Below, one piece after another: positions 1-8,848 of a DNA stretch of 64,000 nucleotides (positions are counted from its first letter, which is position 1; the number at the start of each line of letters is the position of its first letter). The position numbers and the translations under genes were made by a program. The DNA is taken from positions 1,225,501-1,289,500 of the forward strand of contig NZ_CP015283.1 in the NCBI RefSeq assembly GCF_002094975.1, given 5' to 3'. The stretch comes from Streptococcus salivarius (lineage in GTDB: Bacteria > Bacillota > Bacilli > Lactobacillales > Streptococcaceae). Under the pieces are notes generated by a model. The model was given only the letters and a program-made list of their open reading frames with translations, did no database searches and was not told the origin of the DNA.

Positions 1-1656
1 CTTGGTTACATTTCTGAAAAGGCCTTTATTACTCCAGAACACCCAGGTCAAGATACCAACGTGGTTTATGCTAAGGATGAGCAAAAAGCTATTATCCTTT
101 ACATGAATGAGCTTGATAAGTCAGAATTGACTCGTGATGTTGTTGTCGGAAGCTCAGGTGAGAAGATTGACTACTCTACTGATGAACAAATCGCAAACTT
201 GCTCAAACAAGGTTATGAACTTGTTAACGATGGTTATGCAGAAGCCTTTGACCACACTTACAATGGTGATTCTGACTTTGATCAAGTCTTCGAAGTAGTT
301 CTTCGTGAACGTTTGGTTCTTATCGACCCAGATATGCCAGCACCAGTTGCAGGTGAAGTCGTAGATCCAAATGATGTGAATAGCCCAGTTTGGCCAAATA
401 GCGTAGAAATGCTTGAAAACCGTGCCGATGTGACACGTACCATCCAGTATGTCTTCGAAGAAGGTGGCTTGGCTAGCGACGACTACGTTGAAGTTCTTGA
501 TTTCAAACGTTTGGCTAATGTTAACCTTGTGACAGGCGCTATCAATTATGAAGCATGGTCAAGTACTCAAGCTGGCTTCTCAGCTGTGCCTTCACCTGAG
601 GTTGTCGGATTTACACCAGACCGTATAGAAGTCGCTGAAATGACAGAGGTTTCTGTGGAAACACCTGAAATCATGGAAGTGGTTACTTACCTCAAGGATG
701 CTCAGAAAGCTACAGTCACTTATGTTGACGGTACAACTCGTAAGAAACTTGAAGTGGTCGACTTGCTTGGTAAATCAGGTGAAGTGATTGAATACTCAAC
801 AATCGAACGTATCAAGTACTATAGCGACCGTGGTTATACCCTTCTTGCTGATGGCTTCACAAACGGTGTGATCTTTGATGGCGATTCACATGTTGACCAA
901 AACTTCATGGTTACCCTTCGTCATGGTACCGTTCAAGTAGGTCCAGATAACATTCAAGAAGCTGGTACACCAATCAACCCAGCAAATCCTGATGGTGCTA
1001 AATGGCCAGAACGCGAAAGCTACATCAAAGACGTAACCTTCACAGTTCTCTACACATCTAGCGATGGACAAGCAGAACTTCCTGCCAATAACATCCAAAC
1101 TGCTCAATGGACACGTAGCTTGACTATTGATAAGGTTACAGGTGAAGAGCTTGGTTCAAGCTACTGGACTTCAAATAAAGGTCAGTTTGAAACAGTCATC
1201 ACTCCTGAAGTAGAAGGCTACAGCGCTGATAAGGACAAGGTTGAAGGCAAGACAGTAGGTCAACGTAACCTTGAGGAAACCGTTATTTATATCCCGCTTA
1301 CAGGCGATATTAACGGTAAACCTAAGGAAGACAAGGCAGACGATATCCTTGTTGAAGAAATCCAAGACCTAGAAGTTCTCGACCAAGTCGAAGAGCAAGT
1401 GGAAGCTCATGACGGACCAGTCACTTATGGACCAGGCGATGACTTTGAAGCACCTGTTTCAAGCCAAGCCGAGGGTAAAGGCTCTAAACACAAGATGCCA
1501 ATTAATCTCTCAAATGAGGAAGAAGCAAGCAAAGGTAAGATTGAAGAAACCATCAATATCGCAGGCTTCACCGTATCGGTAACAGGTCTAGGACTTGGCC
1601 GCAACGGACGTAAAAAGAAAAATAAAAAAGATCACAAAGATCAAAAGGACAAATAA
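1..1656 (+). CDS. C-terminal part of a MucBP-repeat surface protein (5' end outside window)
   Basis: The frame is open from base 1, so this is the end of a larger protein. The translated part alternates mucin-binding-type modules. The MucBP-like pattern ends in motifs such as PGQDTNVVYA, and its ~70-residue partner ends in FxVxLRHGTVQVGPD. These alternate with ~80-residue Mub-like modules (TRTIQYVFEEGG..., VTFTVLYTSSDGQA...). Such proteins sit on the cell surface and adhere to mucus or host glycans (family knowledge). The C-terminus is odd: there is no LPXTG sorting motif. It has an acidic linker, a short hydrophobic stretch (AGFTVSVTGLGLG) and then a very basic tail (RKKKNKKDHKDQKDK). That looks like a sorting tail without its sortase site, or a different anchoring mode. 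The codon usage is that of the core genome, and a terminator follows. Confidence 0.75.
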   Translation, partial: LGYISEKAFITPEHPGQDTNVVYAKDEQKAIILYMNELDKSELTRDVVVGSSGEKIDYSTDEQIANLLKQGYELVNDGYAEAFDHTYNGDSDFDQVFEVVLRERLVLIDPDMPAPVAGEVVDPNDVNSPVWPNSVEMLENRADVTRTIQYVFEEGGLASDDYVEVLDFKRLANVNLVTGAINYEAWSSTQAGFSAVPSPEVVGFTPDRIEVAEMTEVSVETPEIMEVVTYLKDAQKATVTYVDGTTRKKLEVVDLLGKSGEVIEYSTIERIKYYSDRGYTLLADGFTNGVIFDGDSHVDQNFMVTLRHGTVQVGPDNIQEAGTPINPANPDGAKWPERESYIKDVTFTVLYTSSDGQAELPANNIQTAQWTRSLTIDKVTGEELGSSYWTSNKGQFETVITPEVEGYSADKDKVEGKTVGQRNLEETVIYIPLTGDINGKPKEDKADDILVEEIQDLEVLDQVEEQVEAHDGPVTYGPGDDFEAPVSSQAEGKGSKHKMPINLSNEEEASKGKIEETINIAGFTVSVTGLGLGRNGRKKKNKKDHKDQKDK

Positions 1657-1700
1657 TATAAAGCCCTGAAAGACTCAGGCATGCCCAGACAGAAAGAAAA

Positions 1701-1733
1701 TCTCAAGTTGCGTTGTGCACTTGGGATTTTTTT
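1701..1733 (+). terminator. Rho-independent terminator of the MucBP gene
   Basis: TCTCAAGT and ACTTGGGA form an 8-bp stem with one G:U pair, followed by seven T. It lies 45 bases after the stop codon. Confidence 0.8.
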
Positions 1734-1857
1734 GTGGATTATTTCTTATCTAAAATCAGATGTTTAAAGACTATCTCAGAATATTTTTTAATTAAAAATA
1801 TGTAAAACTATTAACTCTGATTTTTTTCCGAATATATATTGATAAACTACAATTATA

Positions 1858-2031
1858 GTGAAAGGTACCTTCGCTATAACAAGACGTTCTCCAGATTGGG
1901 TTTCAGATTTTAAAACTTCCTCTTTTAATGCATATGCATGGGTGGAACTTGATGGTAAACCTATTGGTGAGAGCATTAGTTTGTCAAAATTTCAAAAGGT
2001 TCTATTCGTCAAAGGAAAGCAAAATGATTAA
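1858..2031 (+). pseudogene. Remnant of a lasso-peptide B2 / transglutaminase-like maturation protein
   Basis: A GTG-initiated frame of 57 codons ends with TAA at 2029-2031, overlapping the start of the next gene by 8 bases. It contains NAYAWVELDGKPIGE, which resembles the HAWVExDG signature near the C-terminus of lasso-peptide B2 (Transglut_core3) proteases. The catalytic His position is Tyr here. Full-length B2 proteins are about 140 residues, so the Cys-bearing N-terminal half is missing; an in-frame TAA lies at 1843. The overlap with the ABC gene suggests an ancestral, translationally coupled operon. The family assignment rests on one short motif. Confidence 0.5.
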
Positions 2032-2740
2032 TATTACTAATTTAAATAAAACATATGATGACAAAGTTGTATTATCAAATATAACTTTTCATGCTAATAA
2101 AGGTGAGATTACTGGTTTGATAGGACCTAATGGTTCTGGAAAATCAACCCTAATAAAAATACTATTAGGATTGGAGTCAGCTGATAGTGGAAAGGCAACT
2201 ATTTTGGGAACAACATATAGTGAGTTAGGAGCTGAGCCAATCTCTATAGTAGGAACTTTTTTAGATAGTTATCAACCTTATCCAAGTAGAACTGGTTATG
2301 AGCAATTAAGATGGATTGCACTTTCTTGTGGACTCAGTAAGCAACGTTGTATTGAATGTTTAGAAATTGTTGGATTAAAAGATGTTGGTAAGAAAAAAAT
2401 CAAAGATTATTCTTTAGGAATGAAGCAGAGATTAGGTTTAGCAACAGCAATACTTGCAGACCCAGATATTTTGATTTTAGACGAACCTATTAATGGTTTA
2501 GACCCAGAGGGAATCCGTTGGTTAAGAGAGTTTCTCAAAGACTTTGTGAAACAAGAAAAAACAGTATTATTAACTAGCCATTATATGAGCGAACTTGAAT
2601 TAACCGTAGATAGAGTTGTAGGTATTTCAAATGGTCACGTTGTTCTAAATGATAAACGTGAGCAAGTATTGAAGCAATATGATAGTTTTGAAAACGCCTA
2701 TTTTAGCTCTATACACGAAAGGAGTAGTGTAAAATGTTAA
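2024..2740 (+). CDS. ABC transporter ATP-binding protein, bacteriocin self-protection (LanF/BcrA) type
   Basis: A 239-residue ATPase starting at MINITNLNKTY. An upstream in-frame ATG at 1928 has no ribosome-binding site, while AAAGGAAAG lies just before 2024. Visible motifs are Walker A GPNGSGKST, signature LGMKQRLGLA, Walker B ILILDEPINGLDP and the H-loop TSH. Length and sequence type match LanF/BcrA ATPases, which with two small permeases expel lantibiotics or bacitracin-like peptides from the membrane. It overlaps the first permease gene by 7 bases. A two-component system follows, the usual control for such pumps. The region is visibly more AT-rich than its neighbours, which suggests acquisition. 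The substrate cannot be read from the sequence. Confidence 0.85.
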   Translation: MINITNLNKTYDDKVVLSNITFHANKGEITGLIGPNGSGKSTLIKILLGLESADSGKATILGTTYSELGAEPISIVGTFLDSYQPYPSRTGYEQLRWIALSCGLSKQRCIECLEIVGLKDVGKKKIKDYSLGMKQRLGLATAILADPDILILDEPINGLDPEGIRWLREFLKDFVKQEKTVLLTSHYMSELELTVDRVVGISNGHVVLNDKREQVLKQYDSFENAYFSSIHERSSVKC

Positions 2741-3543
2741 GTCAAGTTATAAAGGGGTATTTATATAAATATAGCCATCTAACTTTATTTAAAATGGGAT
2801 TATTTATCTTAGTTGTAGTTAGTTTGTTTTTTACTTATCAAAATATTCAAGTCATTAATGCACTACACACCGGTGCTGCAAACTCAGTAAATATTGATCC
2901 AAATGTAATTGAAACTCCCTATAGAACGGTGAGAGATGCTATATTATCATCTCCGTATCAAGCAACAGTATTATTTTTGCCTATATTGTCAGCATTAATT
3001 CTAGCAACTGATTATCAATTTGGTGAGGATGAGTTTTCATCACTAATTTGTGCTAACTGGAAAATAAGATTGTTTTCACAGATATTTAGTATAATTGCTA
3101 TTTCAATAACGACGACTTTTACGTTGTTTTTATTAAATGCATTACTTCTAAAATTCATGTTAGTTAGTAAGTTACAAAGTATTCTGTCTATAGGCTTAAT
3201 GCTTGATGTTTTTATTAGAATAGTAGCTTTTACAATTACACTAAATTTACTCTCTCTATTACTTGTAAAAATAACAAAAAGATCAATTCCTTCTTTGATT
3301 GTGATAGTTCTGTTGTTAGTTTTCTCTTTATCAGGCATACTTAGGGCAATTTCTCCTATTTTAGGTAATTTATTACCTTTAATTGGAGCTAAGTCTTTTG
3401 CTTTTAGTAGGATCGAAGCCGGTCAGACAACTCAAGTATATGGAGCGATTCTTTTACTATTTGAAACTTTCCTTACGACGATTTGTTTATTTTATTTAGA
3501 AAAAATAAAATGGGGGAAGAAGAATGAAAAGCCAATTGCATAG
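2734..3543 (+). CDS. ABC transporter permease, LanE/G-like
   Basis: A 269-residue integral membrane protein with about six hydrophobic segments. The first (LFILVVVSLFFTYQNI) is followed by a ~60-residue extracellular loop ending near SPYQATVLF. The layout fits ABC-2 type permeases of lantibiotic immunity systems, about 250 residues and encoded in pairs. It overlaps the ATPase gene by 7 bases and the next permease by 20, so the three genes are translationally coupled. It would form the membrane channel with the 3524-4195 product. Family assignment comes mainly from topology and context. Confidence 0.7.
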   Translation: MLSQVIKGYLYKYSHLTLFKMGLFILVVVSLFFTYQNIQVINALHTGAANSVNIDPNVIETPYRTVRDAILSSPYQATVLFLPILSALILATDYQFGEDEFSSLICANWKIRLFSQIFSIIAISITTTFTLFLLNALLLKFMLVSKLQSILSIGLMLDVFIRIVAFTITLNLLSLLLVKITKRSIPSLIVIVLLLVFSLSGILRAISPILGNLLPLIGAKSFAFSRIEAGQTTQVYGAILLLFETFLTTICLFYLEKIKWGKKNEKPIA

Positions 3544-4195
3544 CTTGTTTTATAAAAAATATAGTTTATTACCTGTACAGGTTTATTTATTATTTCAGTT
3601 AGTATTTGTTATTATAATAAGTTTATTAAGATACCTAAAATTCGAAGTTAATGGTGATTCTATCACTTTTAGCAGTTCTGTCTTATTAACTATAATATCG
3701 TTCTCTTTTTTAGGGAATGGAGTTTTAAATGCAAGTGTAGAATTGAAAACACAAAGTTATAAGCAAGTTTACCTGAACAACGGAAGTAGGGTGAAAGCTA
3801 CATTATATATATTATTAATAGACCTACTAGAATGTCTAACACAGTCATTATTAGCAGGTTTAATAGTAATGATATTTAGTCAGGGTACTCATAGTGAAGT
3901 AAATTTTTATTACTACTTGTTTGGTTCAGTTATATACTTTTTAGCGGGTTACTCTTTTTCCTTTTTATGTGGTAATTCAATGATCGCACTTGCAATTTTG
4001 CTATTATTTCCTATACTGGTGTTGCCTTTTATAGATAGGGTTATACCAATAGCTTCAAGTGTAATAATATATGATTTAGTTTTTCAGCTAATACATACAA
4101 ACTATTCTATAATGCGTTTTATTGTATTCATAATTTGGCTTGTTGGATTATTCTTTACGAGTTATTGCCTTATTAGGAAGGAATTTTTAAAGTAA
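3524..4195 (+). CDS. Second ABC transporter permease, LanE/G-like
   Basis: A 223-residue hydrophobic protein with about six membrane segments (for example LPVQVYLLFQLVFVIIISLL near the N-terminus and FIVFIIWLVGLFF near the C-terminus). It starts within the previous gene at ATG 3524, behind GGGGGAAGAAG. It is the likely heterodimer partner of the 2734-3543 permease. Similarity to named families is weak by eye, so the call rests on operon position, size and topology. Confidence 0.65.
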   Translation: MKSQLHSLFYKKYSLLPVQVYLLFQLVFVIIISLLRYLKFEVNGDSITFSSSVLLTIISFSFLGNGVLNASVELKTQSYKQVYLNNGSRVKATLYILLIDLLECLTQSLLAGLIVMIFSQGTHSEVNFYYYLFGSVIYFLAGYSFSFLCGNSMIALAILLLFPILVLPFIDRVIPIASSVIIYDLVFQLIHTNYSIMRFIVFIIWLVGLFFTSYCLIRKEFLK

Positions 4196-4197
4196 GT

Positions 4198-4311
4198 CAA
4201 ATAAAGATTGTTTTATTAGATGAGACAACATCAAATTTAGATAGATTGATTGAAAAAGAGATACAAGACTTTGGAACACATATTCTGTTACTTAAAAATA
4301 AGCACTATTGA
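4198..4311 (+). pseudogene. Remnant of a peptide ABC exporter (Walker B fragment)
   Basis: Directly after the permease stop, this frame reads IVLLDETTSNLDRLIEKEI and ends at TGA 4309-4311. LDExTSNLD is the Walker B/D-loop signature of ABC exporters that combine ATPase and membrane domains, such as LanT or lasso-peptide D proteins. Nothing upstream encodes the Walker A or membrane part, so only about 35 residues of a ~550-residue protein survive. It indicates that the locus once exported its own peptide. Confidence 0.7.
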
Positions 4312-4419
4312 GATTTGCTAGAAGCTCAATTTATTGAACTATAAATTATATGCTAATTTTGAAATGTATTTTCGATTTTTAATTATGTTACAATATATTC
4401 AAAACGTACGAGGAAAAAA

Positions 4420-5094
4420 ATGGTAAAGTCTAAAATTCTAGTTATTGACGATGATTTAAAAATTTTAAGATTGATTAAGAATATTCTGGAGAAAAACTCC
4501 TATGTAGTTGAAACTAGAAATTCTGTTGAAGATATTAACCTCTGTGACTTCATAGGATTTGATTTGATTTTACTGGATATAATGATGCCAGTGAGTGGTA
4601 TTGATATTTGTAGTAGTATCAGAAGTCAGATTCAAACACCTATAATTTTTATTACTGCTAAAAACCTTGAAGAAGATATTGTTGAAGCTATTGGAATAGG
4701 AGCAGATGATTTTATTACCAAACCATTCGGTATGAAGGAGTTGGTTGCAAGAGTCAAAATGCATATTCGACGAGATAGAAGGCTACTTTCTGTCGGAGAT
4801 ACTGAGACTAGTGGTTTACTTCAATTTGATAGGGTAGGAAAGGAATTAATAGTAGACGGTAATAGTATTTCTCTTTCGAGAAGGGAATTTAATTTATTAT
4901 ATTTGTTGTTTACCTATCAAACTAAAATCTTTAGTGTAGAGGAGCTTTATGAATATTTGTACCCTCAAAGTTCAGAAGTTCAGTACCGAAGTATCACAGA
5001 GTATATCTATCAGATTCGACAAAAATTAAAACCTTATGGTATTGATCCAATTAAAACTCTTTGGGGTGGGGGATATAAATGGCAAAATCAATAA
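4420..5094 (+). CDS. OmpR-type response regulator (LanR-like)
   Basis: A 224-residue regulator. The receiver domain (residues 4-117) has the acidic pocket IDDD, the phospho-acceptor Asp53 in LILLDIMMP, TA at 84-85 and the conserved Lys in FITKPF. The C-terminal winged helix (about 130-222) ends in the typical RSITEYIYQIRQKLKP...GGGYKW. The gene follows the bacteriocin-type ABC transporter and overlaps the kinase gene by 16 bases. Start at ATG 4420 behind ACGAGGAAAA; a candidate -10 TACAAT lies at 4389-4394. It most likely controls the upstream transporter in response to a peptide, by analogy with LanRK or BceRS systems. Confidence 0.85.
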   Translation: MVKSKILVIDDDLKILRLIKNILEKNSYVVETRNSVEDINLCDFIGFDLILLDIMMPVSGIDICSSIRSQIQTPIIFITAKNLEEDIVEAIGIGADDFITKPFGMKELVARVKMHIRRDRRLLSVGDTETSGLLQFDRVGKELIVDGNSISLSRREFNLLYLLFTYQTKIFSVEELYEYLYPQSSEVQYRSITEYIYQIRQKLKPYGIDPIKTLWGGGYKWQNQ

Positions 5095-6146
5095 CATTAA
5101 AGCAGTTGATAAGAGCAACTTATTTGAAAATTATTTTTCAATTTCTGATATGCATTTGTTTTTTTTATATCATTCCTGCCCTATTTACAGCAGTTGAAGG
5201 AATTAATGCTAACAATGTGAATAGCTTTACTATGTTTTTTAGTGTTAGTTCGTGGATTTATCTTTGTGTCATTTTAGTTGTTATAATTGTAAGAAATGTA
5301 CAAAAACTTCTATATGAAATTAAGATAGAGATGAAGACAGTATATGAACAAAGCTTATATTCAGACAATAACAAATACTCTAAGCCACTAAGGTTATTTG
5401 AATTTATTGAGACAAAAGAACATATTATGAAGATGCAGGATAAAATTCAGAAGATGCTTGAAAAAGAGAAGAAACAAAAGCAAGAGCTAATGTTCAGAGT
5501 GTCTTCCGCAGCACATGATTTAAAGACACCTCTAACAATAATTTCAGGTAATGCTGAGTATCTTCAGACATTTGATTTGTCTCCTGAGTTAACTCAATGC
5601 TTATTAGATATCGAATCTTCAAGTCAACAGCTAGATAATTATTTTAATCAATTTATTCAATATTCAAAAACATTTTATAAAGATAATATCAATAAAGAGC
5701 ATATTACTTCGGAGCAGCTTGCGTCATGTTTGATTAGAGAATTAACTCCTCTGACAACTGGGACCTGTGTCTTAAAAGTATTGAATGAAACCCCATCTGA
5801 TACTACTATTCATATTGACTTAGTATTATTCTTAAGAGCACTTACTAATCTTGTGAATAATGCAATGTCCTATAGTCAATCAATGATGCCAAGGATAGTT
5901 ATAAAATTATCATCTGAGCAAAATAAGATTGTTTTATCGGTTTGGAATGATGGCTCAAGGTTCTCGGCTAATATGATTGATAATGTAGGATCGCTCTTTT
6001 ACCAAGATAATCAATCAGGAAACGACTCTCAGAATCACCATTTTGGAATAGGGTTATCTTTTGTAAAAAGAGTCGTAGAACTTCATGATTGGGAACTGAA
6101 ACTTTCTAATGAAAATAATGGAGCTATGGTTACAATTTATATTTAG
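5079..6146 (+). CDS. Sensor histidine kinase (LanK-like)
   Basis: A 355-residue membrane kinase. Two transmembrane segments (about 15-35 and 57-75) flank a loop of only about 20 residues, typical of kinases that sense peptides within the membrane or through a partner transporter. The phospho-acceptor is His146 in AAHDLKTPLT. The ATPase domain carries the N-box NLVNNAMSYS, G1 VWNDGSRFS and G2 HFGIGLSFVK. It starts inside the response-regulator gene behind GGTGGGGG. Partner: the regulator at 4420-5094. No terminator was seen after the stop. Confidence 0.85.
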   Translation: MAKSITLKQLIRATYLKIIFQFLICICFFYIIPALFTAVEGINANNVNSFTMFFSVSSWIYLCVILVVIIVRNVQKLLYEIKIEMKTVYEQSLYSDNNKYSKPLRLFEFIETKEHIMKMQDKIQKMLEKEKKQKQELMFRVSSAAHDLKTPLTIISGNAEYLQTFDLSPELTQCLLDIESSSQQLDNYFNQFIQYSKTFYKDNINKEHITSEQLASCLIRELTPLTTGTCVLKVLNETPSDTTIHIDLVLFLRALTNLVNNAMSYSQSMMPRIVIKLSSEQNKIVLSVWNDGSRFSANMIDNVGSLFYQDNQSGNDSQNHHFGIGLSFVKRVVELHDWELKLSNENNGAMVTIYI

Positions 6147-6192
6147 TAATGGTTTTTTAGTTGAGATTATTAGCTAGTTTATATCCATTCGC

Positions 6193-6221
6193 TTGTGGTT
6201 ACATCACTTCTATACTACAAT
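6193..6221 (+). promoter_or_regulatory. SigA-type promoter for the acetyltransferase
   Basis: TTGTGG, a 17-base spacer and TACAAT, 30 bases before the start codon at 6252. Confidence 0.6.
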
Positions 6222-6251
6222 ATAGGAGAATAAGCAAAAAAGGAGTATGCC

Positions 6252-6815
6252 ATGCCAACTGAATATGAAAAGATGATTGCAGGTGACTTTTATAAACCTA
6301 GCGATCCTAAGTTACGTGCCCTAGCAGCCAGCTCAAGAGAAAAACAATGGGCCTTCAATGCTGAGCCTGACCGTCTCAAAAGGGCAGAGATTGTCAAATC
6401 TTGGTTTGGTTCGACTGGTGAAAATGTTGCCATGAATCCTCAGTTCGTTACGGATTACGGTGTTAATATCCATATCGGTGAAAATTTTTACTCTAACTGG
6501 AATTTGACCATGCTGGATATCTGTCCTATCACGATTGGTGACAATGCCATGATTGGCCCTAATTGTCAGTTTTTGACGCCCTTGCATCCGCTTGATCCAA
6601 CCGAGCGTAATTCAGGCATTGAATATGGTGCTCCAATTACGATCGGTGATAATTTCTGGGCCGGTGGAGGCGTGACTATCCTCCCAGGAGTGACCTTAGG
6701 GGATAATGTAGTTGCTGGAGCAGGAGCCGTTGTGACCAAGTCCTTCGGTGACAATGTTGTTCTAGGCGGGAATCCGGCGCGTGTGATTAAGGAAATTCCT
6801 GTAAAGAAAGACTAA
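6252..6815 (+). CDS. Maltose/galactoside O-acetyltransferase family, left-handed beta-helix
   Basis: A 187-residue acetyl-CoA-dependent sugar O-acetyltransferase of the Maa/LacA/NodL type. The N-terminal Mac domain (EYEKMIAGDFYKPSDPKL) is followed by hexapeptide repeats ([ILV]GxxxxI pattern, as in PITIGDNAMIGPN and APITIGDNFWAGGGV). It contains the conserved catalytic His in FLTPLHPLD. It would transfer acetyl to the 6-OH of maltose, glucose or a galactoside in the cytoplasm. The length is normal for the family. It forms a single-gene unit with its own promoter and terminator. The exact sugar cannot be told. Confidence 0.85.
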   Translation: MPTEYEKMIAGDFYKPSDPKLRALAASSREKQWAFNAEPDRLKRAEIVKSWFGSTGENVAMNPQFVTDYGVNIHIGENFYSNWNLTMLDICPITIGDNAMIGPNCQFLTPLHPLDPTERNSGIEYGAPITIGDNFWAGGGVTILPGVTLGDNVVAGAGAVVTKSFGDNVVLGGNPARVIKEIPVKKD

Positions 6816-6822
6816 ATATAGC

Positions 6823-6860
6823 AACTCAAGGATTCTAGGTCCTTGAGTTTTCTATTTTTT
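6823..6860 (+). terminator. Rho-independent terminator
   Basis: A perfect 10-bp stem (AACTCAAGGA / TCCTTGAGTT), 7-base loop and T-rich tail, just after the acetyltransferase gene. Confidence 0.85.
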
Positions 6861-6871
6861 GAAAGAATCTA

Positions 6872-6914
6872 TTGACTTGAGGTAATAATTCTTCTATACT
6901 GCTAGTTAGCTAAC
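6872..6914 (+). promoter_or_regulatory. Promoter and probable MarR operator
   Basis: TTGACT, 17 bases, TATACT (6895-6900), followed at once by the perfect 10-bp palindrome GTTAGCTAAC (6905-6914) near the transcription start. That placement suits autorepression by the MarR protein encoded downstream. Confidence 0.7.
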
Positions 6915-6937
6915 AATATAGTTAAGGAGTCATTTTT

Positions 6938-7348
6938 TTGTACCATTTTGGACGCTTGTTAAAACAAGCCAATAATAATATGATGCGTCATTTTGACCAG
7001 TTTGCTAGGCAGTATGACTTGACTGGAAATCAAATGGCTGTCATTGATTTTATAACCAATCATGCGGATCAAGAAGTCTTTCAACGGGACATTGAGCGCG
7101 AATTTGAAATTCAGCGTTCGACAACGACAGTGCTCTTACAGCGAATGGAGAAGAAAGGCCTGATTGAACGCCACACATCTTCAAAAGATGCAAGGCAAAA
7201 GGCGGTTGTTCTCACGGATAAAGCTCTCAGTATCGCTTCTGCCTGTCAATCTTATCTTCGAAAAGAGGAAGAAGAGTTTGCCCAGCAATTTTCAGCTAAA
7301 GAGAGAGAAGTCTTTCTCAAGATTTTACAACACTACCGTAATATTTAA
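6938..7348 (+). CDS. MarR-family transcriptional regulator
   Basis: A 136-residue winged-helix repressor. The start is TTG at 6938, chosen because AAGGAG lies 8 bases upstream and no ATG fits. MarR features are the helix FDRQ...DLTGNQMAVIDFI, the recognition segment IQRSTTTVLLQRMEKKGLIERH and the wing SSKDARQKAVVLTDK. MarR dimers bind palindromes and release them on ligand binding. It is followed 25 bases later by the MFS pump gene, the usual regulator-pump pair. The operator-like palindrome at 6905-6914 suggests that it represses itself and the pump. Confidence 0.85.
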   Translation: MYHFGRLLKQANNNMMRHFDQFARQYDLTGNQMAVIDFITNHADQEVFQRDIEREFEIQRSTTTVLLQRMEKKGLIERHTSSKDARQKAVVLTDKALSIASACQSYLRKEEEEFAQQFSAKEREVFLKILQHYRNI

Positions 7349-7373
7349 GTTTATTTAGGAGGAACAAATACTT

Positions 7374-8759
7374 ATGTCAGACGAAAAAATCTCCACCAAG
7401 GTCCTGTGTGCCATCTTTGCGACAGGAATCCTTTCATTTTGTGGAGTAGCTGGTGAAACAGCTATGAACATCACCTTTCCTGTATTGATGAAGGCATTCT
7501 CAGTCAATACGTCAACCGTACAGTGGGTTACAACCATTTATCTCCTAGTGGTCGCTTGAGTGGTTCCCTTATCTGCCTATCTCAAGCGCTCGTTTAAGAT
7601 GAAAACCATCTTTCTGGTCGCAAACCTTTTGTCTATTTTAGGTGTCCTCATCGACTTTATAGCGCCTAGTTTCGGCTTTGTTGTTTTGGGACGATTGGTT
7701 CAAGGGATGGGTGTTGGTTTTGCTCTACCTCTCATGTTTAACATCATTTTGGAGCAGGTACCAAGTCGTAAGATTGGTCTCATGATGGGAGTTGGGACAC
7801 TGATTACAGCCGTTGCTCCAGCCATTGGACCAACTGTTGGTGGTCTCTTGACAGCACACTTTGGTTGGCGTTCTATCTTCCTCGTCCAGTTTCCTATTCT
7901 CTTGGCTTCACTGATTGCAGGGATTCGTTCAATTGAGCAAAAGAGTGAGGTGCAACGTGAATCTTTAGATATCCTCAGTCTACTGGCTACCATCTTTCTT
8001 TTCTTGGGCTTGATTTTAGGCCTTCATGGGGTTGCTGATCATGCCTTCTTCAGTTTCTCAGTACTTGGTTGGCTTTTGATTGGTATCTTAGGACTTGTCC
8101 TTTTGATTTGGCGTTCAACAACATTGGACAACCCTATTATCAACCTCTCTATTTTAAAAAATCATAAACTGACAGGTCATATCATCGCTTTCTTCTCCTT
8201 CCAATTGGGATCCCTTGCGATGAGTTTCCTCTTGCCAAACTATGTGCAATTGGTTAACCACTCGAATACAACTTCTGCAGCCTTAATGTTGCTTCCAGGT
8301 GCTATTATCGGTGCAGGATTCGCTCCGTTCTCAGGTATCATTTTAGATAAGATGGGAGCACGTAAACCGATTCTGATTGGAGCAATCCTAATCGTAATCG
8401 CTCAGTTATTATTTAGCTTGTTTGGTCTCTCTCTTTCCAATACGTTGATCCTCGTCTTTTACATGATTTTCATGACGGGGCTTGGCGTTTCCTTTGGTAA
8501 TGTCATGACCAATGGACAGAAACAACTGTCGCTAGATCAACGTGCTGATGCCAATGCCATCTTTAACACGCTCCAACAATTTGCAGGAGCAGTGGGAACA
8601 ACGTTAGCATCTCTAATTGTTGCCATGAGTCAAGCTAATCACAAGATTGGCTTTGCGCAAGCAACAGCTCAAGGTAGTCGAAATGGCTTTATGGTCTTAT
8701 TTGCTCTAGCCATTTTCCAACTCCTTGTCTTAGTTAGCGTTGTCAAAAAGAACGATTAA
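7374..8759 (+). pseudogene. DHA2-type MFS multidrug efflux pump interrupted by an in-frame TGA
   Basis: Reads as one 462-codon gene of the 14-helix drug:H+ antiporter family. The N-terminal part STVQWVTTIYLLVVA is motif-perfect for the first helices, and the downstream part has GMGVGFALPLMFNIILE, TAVAPAIGPTVGG and FGWRSIFLVQFP. At 7557-7559 a TGA interrupts helix 2; coding sense continues in the same frame (VVPLSAYLKRSF). A GTG follows the stop directly, so reinitiation could yield a 400-residue product lacking helix 1. The start at 7374 has AGGAGG upstream. Either a nonsense mutation or a base error explains the stop. The drug substrate is unknown. Confidence 0.8.
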
Positions 8760-8771
8760 TAACATGTTTAA

Positions 8772-8806
8772 AGCAAAGGAAACATGCTTTCCCTTGCTTT
8801 TTCTTT
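8772..8806 (+). terminator. Rho-independent terminator after the MFS gene
   Basis: AGCAA-A-GGAAA pairs with TTTCC-C-TTGCT across one mismatch, with a 5-base loop and T-rich tail. Confidence 0.8.
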
Positions 8807-8848
8807 CCTTAAATGAAATACTAATCTTACTGCAAATTTTAGTGTTAC

